A DNA stretch of 64,000 nt from Candidatus Phytoplasma vitis (GCA_023934045.1 CP097583.1:590224-654223); one strand, 5' to 3'. Positions 36,720 to 46,317 are shown, numbered from the stretch's first letter. Made by a program: numbers and translations. The notes: generated by a model from the sequence alone, not told the origin.

Positions 36720-37336
36720 CTTCTTTTATTATTTTAAATTTATTTCGATAATTATTTTTAAAAATAAAGAAAAAATATTTAATAGATATTTTTTTATTTA
36801 TAACTATATATATATTATTAAATATTTATAATAAATTTATTATTTAAAATTTTAGAAAATTATTTTATTGTATAATTTAAAAAAATATTTTTCTAAAATT
36901 TTAACGAAAACAATCATAAAATAAAATTACATTTTTAAAACAATTAAAATATTTTTATTTTTGTAAATATAATTTGAAAATATATTTAAAAATATATTAT
37001 AATTAAAATGTAGTTATAAATTCGAGATTTTGTTATTTTATTTTTAAATTTTAAATATATTAAACTATTTTATAAATTTATTTTTTTAATATTTAATGTT
37101 TCGAAGATAAATTTTTATTAGTTTTTAATTCAATTCTTATTTTAATATCTAATTTTTTAATCAATTTAATCAATTTATTTTTTAAACTATTTACAAATAA
37201 AATATTTTTATCAAAATTAAAATTAATAAATTTTTTATAGTTAATTTTAATTATTTTTAGAATAAATAAAATCAAATATAATCGCTTTAATTTCTCTTTT
37301 TTTCTTTATTGTATAATAGATTAAGGAATTATTATA
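36720..37336. other. Divergent intergenic region
   Basis: Separates the – strand OTU-like gene from the + strand metal transporter. A 14-bp perfect inverted repeat, AAAATTTTAGAAAA (36846–36859) against 36889–36902, brackets a 29-base AT loop. TATAAT at 37312–37317 lies about 20 bases before the transporter ATG. A possible 60-residue – strand frame here is not supported. Confidence 0.5.
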
Positions 37337-38431
37337 ATGTTAAAAATATTTAAAAAAAATTTCGGAAAATTTTTGATTATTCTTATTACTTGTTTGATTT
37401 TAACAATTCCTGTTTTATCCTTTTTATCAAAAAAAGATCCTGAAAAGGACGAAAACAAAATTGTTATTATCGCGACAACTACCATTTTAGATGATGCAAT
37501 AAGACATTTAATAGGTGAAGTAGATATAGGTGAAGTAGATAAAGAAGAAAATGTTAAATACAAAAAAATAGAAAGTATTATTTGCAAGGATCCTTTAATG
37601 GGAGTAGGAATAGATCCACATAATTATAAAACTAAATTATCAGATCGCAGAAAAATTCAAAAAGCTGATTTAGTAGTTGTTAATGGTTTACATTTAGAAG
37701 CTAAAATGGTCGAAGCTTTTAAACTTTTAAAAAAAGATACATTATTCCCAATTGGTGATAATTTAGAAAAAAAAGATATATTAATAGAGGAAAATTCTAA
37801 AGATTGTGATCCGCATATTTGGTTTGATATCGATTTATGGAAGAAAGTAGTTGATAAATTGAAAGATAAATTAGAAAAAATAATACCTAACGAAAACATA
37901 GAAGATAAAAAAAAATTAGACAACAATTATAATTTATTTAAAAAATCATTAAAAGATTTAAAAGAAAATATTATTGAACGAACAACAAATTTAAAAAAAT
38001 TAAAAGAAAAAAATAATAATAAATTAATTTTAGTAACAGCTCATGATGCTTTTTCTTATTGGCAAAAATTTTCTAAAGAAAATAAATGTGAATTTGAATT
38101 AAATTCTATACAAGGAATTTCAACCCAAACAGAAGCGAATATAAAAAACGTAATAGAATTAGCAGAAAAATTAGCTCTTAATGATGTTAAAGCTATTTTT
38201 AAAGAAAGTTCAATGCCAAAAGATTCCTTACAAAGTTTAAAAGAAGAAGTCGATAAATCTAGAAACAAAAGAGGATTGAGTCCTATATTGATTCCTGAAA
38301 ATGCAGAATTATATTCTGATTCTTTAGGAAAAGATGGAAAAGAAGAATTAAATAAGAACTTTTATAAACACTCTACTTATGTAGGCGCTTTTTTAAATAA
38401 TATGAGAATTATAGAGAAATATTTATCATGA
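37337..38431 (+). CDS. Zn/Mn ABC transporter, substrate-binding protein
   Basis: Cluster A-I (ZnuA/TroA/MntC) binding protein. A membrane helix at residues ~12–30 anchors it; no lipobox Cys is present. Metal-ligand positions are visible: His in GIDPHNYKTKLSDR, His in DPHIWFDIDLWKKVV, His in TAHDAFSYW, and an acidic group near FKESSMPKDSL. Length 364 aa is slightly long because of charged inserts near residues 60–70 and 305–325. AAGGA precedes the ATG. It heads a four-gene operon whose next start overlaps its stop (ATGA). Zinc versus manganese cannot be decided by eye. Confidence 0.88.
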   Translation: MLKIFKKNFGKFLIILITCLILTIPVLSFLSKKDPEKDENKIVIIATTTILDDAIRHLIGEVDIGEVDKEENVKYKKIESIICKDPLMGVGIDPHNYKTKLSDRRKIQKADLVVVNGLHLEAKMVEAFKLLKKDTLFPIGDNLEKKDILIEENSKDCDPHIWFDIDLWKKVVDKLKDKLEKIIPNENIEDKKKLDNNYNLFKKSLKDLKENIIERTTNLKKLKEKNNNKLILVTAHDAFSYWQKFSKENKCEFELNSIQGISTQTEANIKNVIELAEKLALNDVKAIFKESSMPKDSLQSLKEEVDKSRNKRGLSPILIPENAELYSDSLGKDGKEELNKNFYKHSTYVGAFLNNMRIIEKYLS

Positions 38432-39165
38432 AAAAAAAAATATCAATTCAAATTAGAGATTTAACTGTTGCTTATAATTTGAAACCTGTTTTATGGGATA
38501 TAGATATCGATATTTATAAAAGTTCTTTAACAGCTATTTTAGGCCCTAATGGAGCAGGAAAATCTACTTTAATTAAAACTTTGATAGAATTGATTCCTAA
38601 AATCTCAGGAGACGTTTTATTTAATAACGAAAAATATAAAAATATAAGAAAAAAAATATCTTATGTTCCACAAAGAAATTCTGTAGATTGGGATTTCCCT
38701 ACTACTGTTTTTGATGTTGTTTTGATGGGTAGATATGGACATTTAGGATGGTTTAAGAGACCTACTCTTTATGATAAAAAAATAGTTTTAGATTCTTTAG
38801 AAAAAGTAGGAATGACAGAACTTAAAGATCGTCAAATTTCAGAACTTTCTGGTGGCCAACAACAAAGAATTTTTTTAGCTAGAGCTTTAGCACAAGAAGG
38901 TGATATTTATTTAATGGATGAACCTTTTCAAGGAGTCGATATTCAAACAGAAAAAAAAATTATAACTGTTTTGAAAGAATTACAAAAACAACAAAAAACT
39001 ATTGTTGTAGTTCATCATGATTTAGAAACTGTTAAACAATATTTTGATCATGTTATTTTATTGAATATTCAAAAAATAGCTAGTGGTGAAACTGATAAAA
39101 TATTTAATTCAGAAAATATAAAAAAAACTTATAAAAATTATCAAATAAATAAAAAAACTAAATAA
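38428..39165 (+). CDS. Zn/Mn ABC transporter, ATP-binding protein
   Basis: ATPase of the metal uptake system: Walker A GPNGAGKSTLIK, Q-loop YVPQRNSVDWDFP (the DW-FP phrase is typical of the ZnuC/TroB/MntB group), signature LSGGQQQR, Walker B IYLMDEPFQGVD, and the switch His in VVHHD. Length 245 aa. It overlaps the binding-protein gene by 4 nt and precedes two permeases. Confidence 0.93.
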   Translation: MKKKISIQIRDLTVAYNLKPVLWDIDIDIYKSSLTAILGPNGAGKSTLIKTLIELIPKISGDVLFNNEKYKNIRKKISYVPQRNSVDWDFPTTVFDVVLMGRYGHLGWFKRPTLYDKKIVLDSLEKVGMTELKDRQISELSGGQQQRIFLARALAQEGDIYLMDEPFQGVDIQTEKKIITVLKELQKQQKTIVVVHHDLETVKQYFDHVILLNIQKIASGETDKIFNSENIKKTYKNYQINKKTK

Positions 39166-39208
39166 AAAATGCAAAAAAATAATATTTTTTTAAAGGAGCT
39201 AAAATTAA

Positions 39209-40282
39209 ATGAATATTGATGATGTGAAATCGTTTTTTTCTTTATTAAATACTTATACTACTTTTAAAATTTTTATAGGTTCTTTTTTATTAGGAATAAC
39301 ATCTGGTATATTAGGTATTTTTATTAATTTGAAAAAAAAATCCTTAATAGGGGATGCTATTTCGCATACTGTTCTTCCAGGGATTGCTCTTTCTTATATC
39401 TATTTTCGGGAAACTAGTGAATGGGTTATTTGGATAGGTGCTTTCGGAGCTTCTTTAGTATCTTTATTTTTAATGGAAGTTATCAAAAGATATTCTAAAA
39501 TTAAATCAGATACTATTTTATCTTTAATTTTAGCTTCTTTTTTTGGTTTAGGAAATGTTTTGATAGCTTATGCGCAAAAAGGAACTAATGATTGTTCTAT
39601 TGCTGTTTTGGAAAAATTTATTTTAGGTCAAATCGCTTTAATATCACAAGCACATGTTATAATGGTTGGAATTATAACTTGTTTAACTATTTTAACTATC
39701 ATCTTTTTATGGAAAGAATTAAAAATTTTTACTTTTGATGAGTCTTTTTCTCAAATTATAGGGTTCAATAATATTATTTTAAAATTAATTTTAAATACTT
39801 TGTTGATAGGTTTAGTTATAATTAGTTTAAAAATAACAGGAATTATTTTAACTAGTGCTTTTTTAATTATGCCAGGAATAATAGCGCGTTATATAAGTGA
39901 TAGATTATTAACCAACATCATAATTGTTTCTATAATTTCTTTTTTATCTAGTTTTATTGGAATAATCATTAGTCTGAATATACTTAATATGCCAACAGGA
40001 CCTATTATTATAGTTGTAAATACTTTTTTTATTTTGTTAACTTGTTTATTTTCTCCTAAATATGGAATTTTGAAAAAATTTTGGAAACAAAAAAAATATC
40101 AAAACAAAATTAAAAAATTTAAAAAATTAATACATTTTTATCATAACGAAGAATACAATGAATTTCAAAAAAAAGATTTTTTTTTATTTGAGGAGAAATA
40201 TTTAACAAAAAAATCTAAAGAAATTAAAATTACTACCAAAGGGATTAATTTAGTGGAAAATTTAATAAACGGTGAAATTTGA
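39209..40282 (+). CDS. Zn/Mn ABC transporter permease with C-terminal extension
   Basis: ABC-3 family permease. Eight or so hydrophobic helices cover residues ~15–280, with GDAISHTVLPGIALSY and ILTSAFLIMPG typical of the family. Beyond residue 285, where a usual permease ends, a ~75-residue basic extension ends with KEIKITTKGINLVENL, like the wing and last helix of a DtxR/MarR-type winged helix. AAAGGAGCT precedes the ATG. It overlaps the second permease by 4 nt. Two similar permeases in one operon imply a heterodimer. Confidence 0.85.
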   Translation: MNIDDVKSFFSLLNTYTTFKIFIGSFLLGITSGILGIFINLKKKSLIGDAISHTVLPGIALSYIYFRETSEWVIWIGAFGASLVSLFLMEVIKRYSKIKSDTILSLILASFFGLGNVLIAYAQKGTNDCSIAVLEKFILGQIALISQAHVIMVGIITCLTILTIIFLWKELKIFTFDESFSQIIGFNNIILKLILNTLLIGLVIISLKITGIILTSAFLIMPGIIARYISDRLLTNIIIVSIISFLSSFIGIIISLNILNMPTGPIIIVVNTFFILLTCLFSPKYGILKKFWKQKKYQNKIKKFKKLIHFYHNEEYNEFQKKDFFLFEEKYLTKKSKEIKITTKGINLVENLINGEI

Positions 40283-41391
40283 TTATGTATTTTATTGATA
40301 AAATTATAAATTCTTTCGAAATAGATATTTTTTTAATTTTAGTTTTTTGTTCTTTATCTTTAGCTAATTTAGGTGTTTTTTTGGTTTTAAAGAAAGTTTC
40401 TATGGTTATAGATGCTATTAGTCATAGTGTTTTATTAGGAATTGTAATTGCTTATTTAATAGTAAAAGATTTGAACTCTCCTTTTTTAATCATTGGAGCA
40501 ACTTTAATAGGAATTTTAACTTTTTATTTAATAGAATTAATAAGTAAAAATAGTAAAATATCAAAAGATTCAGCTATCGGAATTATTTTTACTTTTTTAT
40601 TTTCTTTAGCAATAATTATTATTAGCATATATATTAGAGATATTCATATAGATACTGACGCTGCTCTTTTAGGGCATATCGAATTAGCTCATATTTCACA
40701 ATTATATAAAATAATTCCTATTTTAATATTAAATTTATGTTTTGTTATTATTTTTTATAAAGAATTAAAAATTTTTATTTTTGATCCTTCTTTAGCTAAT
40801 ATTTTAGGATTTTCTTCTCTTTTCATTAATTATACTTTGATGACTTTAACATCTTTGACAGCTGTTATTTCTTTTGATGTAGTCGGTACAATAATGGCTA
40901 TTGTTTGCATGATCGGGCCTGCTGCTACAGCTATATTGTTAACTAAAAGATTATCAATAGCTTGGGGGTTATCTTTATGGATATCTTTTGTAAGTACTAG
41001 TTTGGGTTATTATTTAGGAATTTATTTTGATCTTCCTGTTTCTGGATTAATTTCAGTAGTTATTTTATTTATTTTTTTAATTGTTTTATATTTTGAACCA
41101 AAAAATGGAATTATAGCTAAAATTATTAAAAATTATTTTTATAAAAAATCTTTTATGATAATTATTTTATTAATGCATTTAGAAAATCATTTTCAACAAA
41201 ATGAAAAAAATTATATAAATGATGTAAAAAAAGATTTAAAATGGTCTTCAGAACGTTACAAAAAATGTTTGAATAAAGCGATAAAACTAGGATATATAAT
41301 AAATAAAAATTCAGAATTAATTATTACTGATTATGGAAGAAAATATTTATATCAAAAAAATCAAAAATTTGGATTAATTCATATTAATTAA
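40279..41391 (+). CDS. Zn/Mn ABC transporter permease with winged-helix tail
   Basis: Second ABC-3 permease (DAISHSVLLGIVIAYL; IMAIVCMIGPAATAILL), helices to about residue 275. The C-terminal ~85 residues are soluble: MIIILLMHLENHFQ, a helix pair containing WSSERYKKCLNKAIKLGYI, then ELIITDYGRKYL. That is the pattern of a winged-helix module like the N-terminal domain of DtxR-type metal regulators. Chlamydial YtgCR is a known permease–DtxR fusion, so a linked regulator is plausible but unproven here; metal-binding residues are not obvious. Confidence 0.82.
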   Translation: MIMYFIDKIINSFEIDIFLILVFCSLSLANLGVFLVLKKVSMVIDAISHSVLLGIVIAYLIVKDLNSPFLIIGATLIGILTFYLIELISKNSKISKDSAIGIIFTFLFSLAIIIISIYIRDIHIDTDAALLGHIELAHISQLYKIIPILILNLCFVIIFYKELKIFIFDPSLANILGFSSLFINYTLMTLTSLTAVISFDVVGTIMAIVCMIGPAATAILLTKRLSIAWGLSLWISFVSTSLGYYLGIYFDLPVSGLISVVILFIFLIVLYFEPKNGIIAKIIKNYFYKKSFMIIILLMHLENHFQQNEKNYINDVKKDLKWSSERYKKCLNKAIKLGYIINKNSELIITDYGRKYLYQKNQKFGLIHIN

Positions 41392-41480
41392 AATTTTATA
41401 AGTTATTTTATAAAAAAGTTCAAATTATTAAGTTGAACTTAGTTCATAATTTAAATTTAATTATTAAAAATTTTTATAAA

Positions 41481-41712
41481 CGAAAAGAATAGTTAAAAAA
41501 CTAGTCTTTTTTGTTTTTAGTAAAAAGAGAAAATACTCAACCATACATATCGTTAAACTGTTAAATTAAGAACAATTTTATTGTTCTTTTTTTATTTGAA
41601 TAAAAAAAGAAAGGAGAAAATTTTGGAAATTAAGATATAAAATAAAAAAATTAAAAACAAGAATTAGTCATTAAAAATGAATTAAAAAAAACATTTACAA
41701 TTTTTTAAACAC
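41481..41712 (+). repeat. Island repeat, copy D (inverted, truncated)
   Basis: Reads on the + strand as copy A reads on the – strand: a damaged GACTAGTT hairpin, AAGAACAATTTTATTGTTCTT, AAAGAAAGGAGAAAAT and the AAGAATTAGTCATTAAAAAT phrase. Similarity stops just before the TTGACA promoter would appear, so this copy is promoterless. Together with A–C it brackets a 15-kb region. Confidence 0.8.
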
Positions 41713-41804
41713 TATGTGGAGTGCATTCTGCTTATTTTATTTTTATTATTATATTTAAGGTAATTATAACTAATCAATTTAATATATGATTGTTATAATA
41801 ACAT

Positions 41805-41828
41805 AAAAAAAGACCCTAATGGGTCTTA
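41805..41828 (-). terminator. Terminator of the restriction-modification locus
   Basis: AAGACCC (41810–41816) and GGGTCTT (41821–41827) pair around TAAT, with a T run on the – strand side. Confidence 0.7.
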
Positions 41829-41939
41829 ATTTTATGATAAAATTATTAATTTTTTAATTACTTAATAATAAATTTAGAAATTTTATTTTTTTATTTTTTG
41901 TAAAAAAGATCTTTTAACAAAAAATTTTAAAAAATGATA

Positions 41940-42197
41940 TTACTGTAAATTTAAAACAATTTTATCAATTTCTTTTTTAATAGCGGTTGTTTTAGTTGCT
42001 AAAGTTACTAATTTTGGAAATAAATCAGAATCCCTTAAAGAATAAAGAATGGGTTTATTAAATAATTTATAATCTAAAGCTTCTTGTGATAAAAAAGGCA
42101 TTTTAGGATGTTTTTGAATAAAATTATTTGGTTTATTACTTTCATCATAAATATCTTTGCTGTTTTCTAGATTTTGATAGTTTAAATGAAGTTCCAT
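41940..42197 (-). CDS. C-terminal fragment of the type ISP-like enzyme
   Basis: The 85-residue frame begins MELHLNYQNLE, and its frame continues upstream with NQKDLLILGQEL, the usual 'length-of-LGxxLxxLHLNY' tail of single-chain restriction-modification enzymes. It is out of phase with 42215–45568 by one base; the shift falls in a run of eight T (42232–42239 on the + strand). It is therefore the end of the same protein, not a gene of its own. Confidence 0.6.
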   Translation of the reverse strand: MELHLNYQNLENSKDIYDESNKPNNFIQKHPKMPFLSQEALDYKLFNKPILYSLRDSDLFPKLVTLATKTTAIKKEIDKIVLNLQ

Positions 42198-42214
42198 TAA
42201 TTCTTGACCTAAAA

Positions 42215-45200
42215 TTAATAAATCTTTTTGATTTTTTTTGTTAAAGGTGGTATAGTAGGTAAATTACTTTTTAAAAAATTTTTTGCTTTTTGTCTATAAT
42301 CTGTGTGATGGAATAAAGCATATAAAATGGCCATCCATTCTTTTCTATTATAAGGTTCTTTAGGAATTAAATCACTCATAGAATAACATTTAATAGTATA
42401 AAGCAAACCTTTATCAGGAATTCTATTAACCACTAAACATTCAAAAAAATCTGAACTATAACTAATGCAAAGTGAAATATTTTCTTCTTGATAATATTGA
42501 TCTTGTTTACAAATGTCAGAAATTATTAAAGGTTCTAAATATAAATATTGTTCTTCAAAATGTCTTCTCATAGCTTTTGTAATTTTATTTTCATCAAATA
42601 AAATAGGTATATTATTTAAACAGTTCTTTTTTAATTTTTCATGCCACTTAATAACATTGGGATTCTCAATTATTTTTTTGTTTCGACGACATTCTTCATA
42701 AAATTTAATAAAATTTTTAATTTTTGATTTTAATTCCTTTAAATTTTCGTGATAAACAAATTCAGAGCAATTACTTTTTAAGCCGTCCTTTCTTGTTTTA
42801 AAATAAAAACTTTTTGCATTTTCATTTTTGGTTTTTACATCTTTTTCAGTTAAAGCTTGCCATGTTTGAGGTGCTATTTCTGGTTTATTAAACCACATAT
42901 CATTTTTATCTAATTCAATTTCTTCAAAAAAATCATCGTCTTTAAAATCGTTTTTTAAGTTTTTAAAATGTTTTTTTAAATGTTTGTATTTCTCACTAAT
43001 TTTTAAACCATCAGGAACTTCGTGATAATAAGTTTTCGCTTCTTCTTTTTGATTATCTATATCTTTAAAACACAATAATAAAACTACTCCTTGTGTGTTA
43101 GGTTTTTGAGTTTCAGTTTTAAAAATATTGGCACCTTCTTTTTCAGGGAAAGATACTCTCATACCTTGTGCTCCTTTTAAATTTACAAGATAAATTTTTT
43201 CACATTCATCAGTTAAACTACGACGGAATCCTTCTACATTTTCAGTTAAAAAAGAATTAGGTAAAACCATCGCTATCCAACCTCTTTGAATACGGTCTAA
43301 GCTCCAACGAACAAATCGACGATAAATATTATATGAACTTCCTATACTCCTTAATTTTCCGCTTTTTTGAACAAAAGTTTCTTTTATCCGATCATCAACC
43401 CAATATGTGTTTGGATCATTATATTTTAAATTTGGATAATCTTTTTCTTTATACGATATTTTTGTTTTTCCTGCGTCCTTTGTTTGACTTACTTTCCAAG
43501 GTGGATTAGTTATAATAATAGTAAATTCTTTATTTCCTCTATGCTGTTCTGCTATAAAATTTGAGCTTTTACTTTCGTTTTTTAAAGTATCACCCCAATG
43601 AATATTTTTTGGTGGTTGTTCTTTTTTAGCTGCGATAGTTACTTGGAAAACACTAATCATAAAAGCGAGAAAATGAATTTCACGAATATGAAGATAATTG
43701 TCATAAAATTTGTCAATTGTTTTTGTTTCTTTTAATATTTTTTGAACAAAATGAACAATAAAAGAAGCTGTTCCGGAAGAAGGATCAATCACGTGATAAG
43801 GACTATTTTGAGGGTTTTGAGGATTTAATTTAGGTTCTAATTTAAGTAAAAGATCCCATAAAATTTCTACTACCCATCCAGGAGTATACCACATGCCATT
43901 TTCTGAAGTTAGTTGAGGATCAGTTTCTTTTAAAAGTTTATTATAAATTTGAGTAAAAATATGTAATTTATCATCAATATTTTTATATTCCAAATATAAA
44001 GTTTTATTAAAAGACTTAATCGTTGGTTTTGCTATTTCTTGAACTTGTTTATAAACTCCTAATTGTTCTAAAAGGACATCTAATTCATTAAATAAAGAAC
44101 ATTCTACTTCATAAATTTTTTCTAAAATAGGATAAAATAAAACATATTGTGATAAAATATCTGCAGTTTGATTATCTTCTAATTGTTTTTCATCAATTTT
44201 TAAAATAGTACCAAACATTTTTTTTATTTTGACTAAAATATCTTTTTCACTGTCTTTTTGAATAATATCTTTAATATCTTTTAAAGTATTTTTAATTTCT
44301 AAAACTAAATTTTGCCAAGACAAACCATCGTATTTAACCACTTCAGAAATCAAATGTTCGTATACAAAATCAATATTTTCTTGATCTTGTTTTTTTATTT
44401 CATTGGATTCTTTTTCTTTTGTATTCGGTAAAGATAGATCATTAGTTTTTGGTGATGCGCTTTTAATTATTTTTTCAATTTTATCTTTTTTTTCTTCTGG
44501 TTTAGCATTACGAAAACGAATATCACTAATCAAAATATATTTTAAAGTCTTTAAAAAATTCTTATTATTTTCAAAAGAAATATTTCTCATAAAAGAACTG
44601 TCATCATTATTTTCGAAGGGCAATAAAATAATTTTTGCTATTTTATTAGGATTATGAGGATCTTTTCTTAAAATACGTCCTACTGCTTGAATAATTTCTA
44701 AAGTAGAATTTTTAGGATCAAAAAAAACAACAGCATTACAACCAGGAATATCTATCCCTTCAGTTAAACAAAGACAATTCCATAATACAAATGATTTTTC
44801 ATAAACTAATTTATCTAATTTTTCTTTTCTTTCACAAGGCATCATTGATCCTGTAATATAATCAGTTTTGATAATGACATTTGGATCACTTTGAGATCGA
44901 TTTTTTAAATTATTTATAATGCTTTCCATAAATGAAGATGCTTTTTGAGCTCGATTTTTTATAACGCTATTTACAAAAGCGATAACAGAATTTTTTTGAT
45001 CTGAATTATTTTCAATAGTTTTAATAATACCTACTATTTTAGGGATGTTTCTTAATCTTGTTTGAGTTAAAAATTTTTCTTTACGATATAAATAATATTC
45101 TTCTGTTTCTTTTTGATTTTTTTTAGGTAAACTCTTGTCAATCAATTCATTCATTGTATTTTTATCTTCATCTTTTAAAGTTTTATCAATTGATTTTGCT

Positions 45201-45568
45201 TCATCGATATCTGGTAATCTAGAAATAATGACGTTATAATCACATAAAATATTTTTTTTAATAGCAGTTCCTAAATCTAAAGAATAAAAAATCTCTCCGA
45301 AAATTTCTTTATTACTCATATCAATGAATTCATTTTTATTTTTTTTGCTACTCAACAAAATTTTAACAGTAGCGGTCATAAATAAAGCTTTTTTGGTTTT
45401 TATATTCTCGTGTAAATTTTGAAATAAATTTTTGTCTTTTTCATTTATTTTGGATTGATAAGTCATATGATGTGCTTCATCACAAATAATTAAATCAGCT
45501 TCAGGTAAAAATTCTTTTTCTTGACTATCTGCCAATCTATCATGAGATTGATAAGTACAAAAAAACAT
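42215..45568 (-). CDS. Type ISP-like restriction-modification enzyme, central part
   Basis: Carries the second half of the helicase (DEAHH Walker B at the start; SVIAFVNSV; EGIDIPGCNAVVF; QAVGRILRKDP), a helical coupler, an N6-adenine methyltransferase (motif I DPSSGTASF, motif IV TNPPW) and a target-recognition region towards the C-terminus. With the flanking fragments the order is Mrr-like nuclease, helicase, methylase, TRD in one chain of about 1460 aa, the layout of type ISP enzymes such as LlaGI/LlaBIII. The ATG at 45568 has no ribosome-binding site; the frame is joined to 45490–46317 by a one-base shift at a run of seven A (45559–45565). Confidence 0.8.
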   Translation of the reverse strand: MFFCTYQSHDRLADSQEKEFLPEADLIICDEAHHMTYQSKINEKDKNLFQNLHENIKTKKALFMTATVKILLSSKKNKNEFIDMSNKEIFGEIFYSLDLGTAIKKNILCDYNVIISRLPDIDEAKSIDKTLKDEDKNTMNELIDKSLPKKNQKETEEYYLYRKEKFLTQTRLRNIPKIVGIIKTIENNSDQKNSVIAFVNSVIKNRAQKASSFMESIINNLKNRSQSDPNVIIKTDYITGSMMPCERKEKLDKLVYEKSFVLWNCLCLTEGIDIPGCNAVVFFDPKNSTLEIIQAVGRILRKDPHNPNKIAKIILLPFENNDDSSFMRNISFENNKNFLKTLKYILISDIRFRNAKPEEKKDKIEKIIKSASPKTNDLSLPNTKEKESNEIKKQDQENIDFVYEHLISEVVKYDGLSWQNLVLEIKNTLKDIKDIIQKDSEKDILVKIKKMFGTILKIDEKQLEDNQTADILSQYVLFYPILEKIYEVECSLFNELDVLLEQLGVYKQVQEIAKPTIKSFNKTLYLEYKNIDDKLHIFTQIYNKLLKETDPQLTSENGMWYTPGWVVEILWDLLLKLEPKLNPQNPQNSPYHVIDPSSGTASFIVHFVQKILKETKTIDKFYDNYLHIREIHFLAFMISVFQVTIAAKKEQPPKNIHWGDTLKNESKSSNFIAEQHRGNKEFTIIITNPPWKVSQTKDAGKTKISYKEKDYPNLKYNDPNTYWVDDRIKETFVQKSGKLRSIGSSYNIYRRFVRWSLDRIQRGWIAMVLPNSFLTENVEGFRRSLTDECEKIYLVNLKGAQGMRVSFPEKEGANIFKTETQKPNTQGVVLLLCFKDIDNQKEEAKTYYHEVPDGLKISEKYKHLKKHFKNLKNDFKDDDFFEEIELDKNDMWFNKPEIAPQTWQALTEKDVKTKNENAKSFYFKTRKDGLKSNCSEFVYHENLKELKSKIKNFIKFYEECRRNKKIIENPNVIKWHEKLKKNCLNNIPILFDENKITKAMRRHFEEQYLYLEPLIISDICKQDQYYQEENISLCISYSSDFFECLVVNRIPDKGLLYTIKCYSMSDLIPKEPYNRKEWMAILYALFHHTDYRQKAKNFLKSNLPTIPPLTKKIKKIY

Positions 45569-46317
45569 AATATATTTATATTTTTTTTTAATATCTGAAT
45601 TGAGGGGTTATCTAAAAAATTACTAAAATCCATTATATCAGTTTCAAAAAAATCTTCTTTTTGGGCTTTTTGAATAATTTTGTCCTCTTGGCTACAAATA
45701 GGAATAATTAAAATATCAGAATCATTAAAATAAAGAGCGCTTTGTTCTAATAAATTAATCCAAGGAACAAAATAAAAAACAATACCTCCTTCTGGCAATA
45801 ATGATTTCATAATGTGTTTAGAAACAAAAGTTTTCCCAGTGCCACAAGCCATTTCTAATAATCCACGATTATTATATTTATAATGTTCTATTGCTTCTTT
45901 TACAGCTTCTTTTTGATAATAACGTAGTTCATGATTATTTAAATTAGATAATTCATCATTAATAACAGCATTCTTAACAATTCTTACGTTTTTTTCTTTT
46001 AATTTTTTTTCAGCGTCAGCCGTTAAAAGACCTGTACCAAAATTAACAAAAATACCGCCACCATTATATTCCTCTTTATCTAAAATTTCTAAAAAAGTAT
46101 ATAAAGAAGATGTATTAATTGTTGTGTTTTTGTTTTTAACTTGAATGGCTATTTTTTTTGAACCCAAATAAGCTTCAAAGTCAATTCCTTTTGCTCCTGT
46201 TTTAACTTGTTTAACGTTTGTTAAAGATTTTAGCAAAGGTTGAAGTCGTAACCACTTTAAAAAATTATTTTCGCCAATAAAACCTTTTTTATTATTAGAA
46301 TTTTTTAAATCTTTCAT
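45490..46317 (-). CDS. Type ISP-like restriction-modification enzyme, N-terminal part
   Basis: Residues ~10–110 are an Mrr-type PD-(D/E)xK nuclease: TGAKGIDFEAYLG and IAIQVKNKN supply the Asp and Q-x-K. The helicase then begins: RYYQKEAVKEAI and Walker A EMACGTGKTF near residue 157. After ~residue 250 the frame runs past its natural join and ends with unrelated residues. AAAGGA precedes the ATG at 46317. Restoring one base in the seven-A run (45559–45565) fuses it to the next fragment. Confidence 0.75.
   Translation of the reverse strand: MKDLKNSNNKKGFIGENNFLKWLRLQPLLKSLTNVKQVKTGAKGIDFEAYLGSKKIAIQVKNKNTTINTSSLYTFLEILDKEEYNGGGIFVNFGTGLLTADAEKKLKEKNVRIVKNAVINDELSNLNNHELRYYQKEAVKEAIEHYKYNNRGLLEMACGTGKTFVSKHIMKSLLPEGGIVFYFVPWINLLEQSALYFNDSDILIIPICSQEDKIIQKAQKEDFFETDIMDFSNFLDNPSIQILKKNINILCFFVLINLMIDWQIVKKKNFYLKLI

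Larger units (their letters stand above)
41392..41939. other. Spacer with the inverted fourth copy of the island repeat
   Basis: No gene is supportable. Repeat copy D fills the middle, and a terminator for the – strand restriction enzyme lies at its right end. The stretch ATGTGGAGTGCATTCTGC (about 41714) differs in composition and is not part of the repeat. Confidence 0.55.

Noticed and set aside
37093..37275. A possible 60-residue – strand gene upstream of the metal transporter
   Set aside because: It starts at TTG with no ribosome-binding site, overlaps the divergent promoter region, and its Lys/Asn/Ile composition is what AT-rich spacer would give.
37321..38268. Several – strand frames inside the metal-binding protein gene
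   Set aside because: They are mirror frames of a clearly conserved + strand gene and have no start signals.
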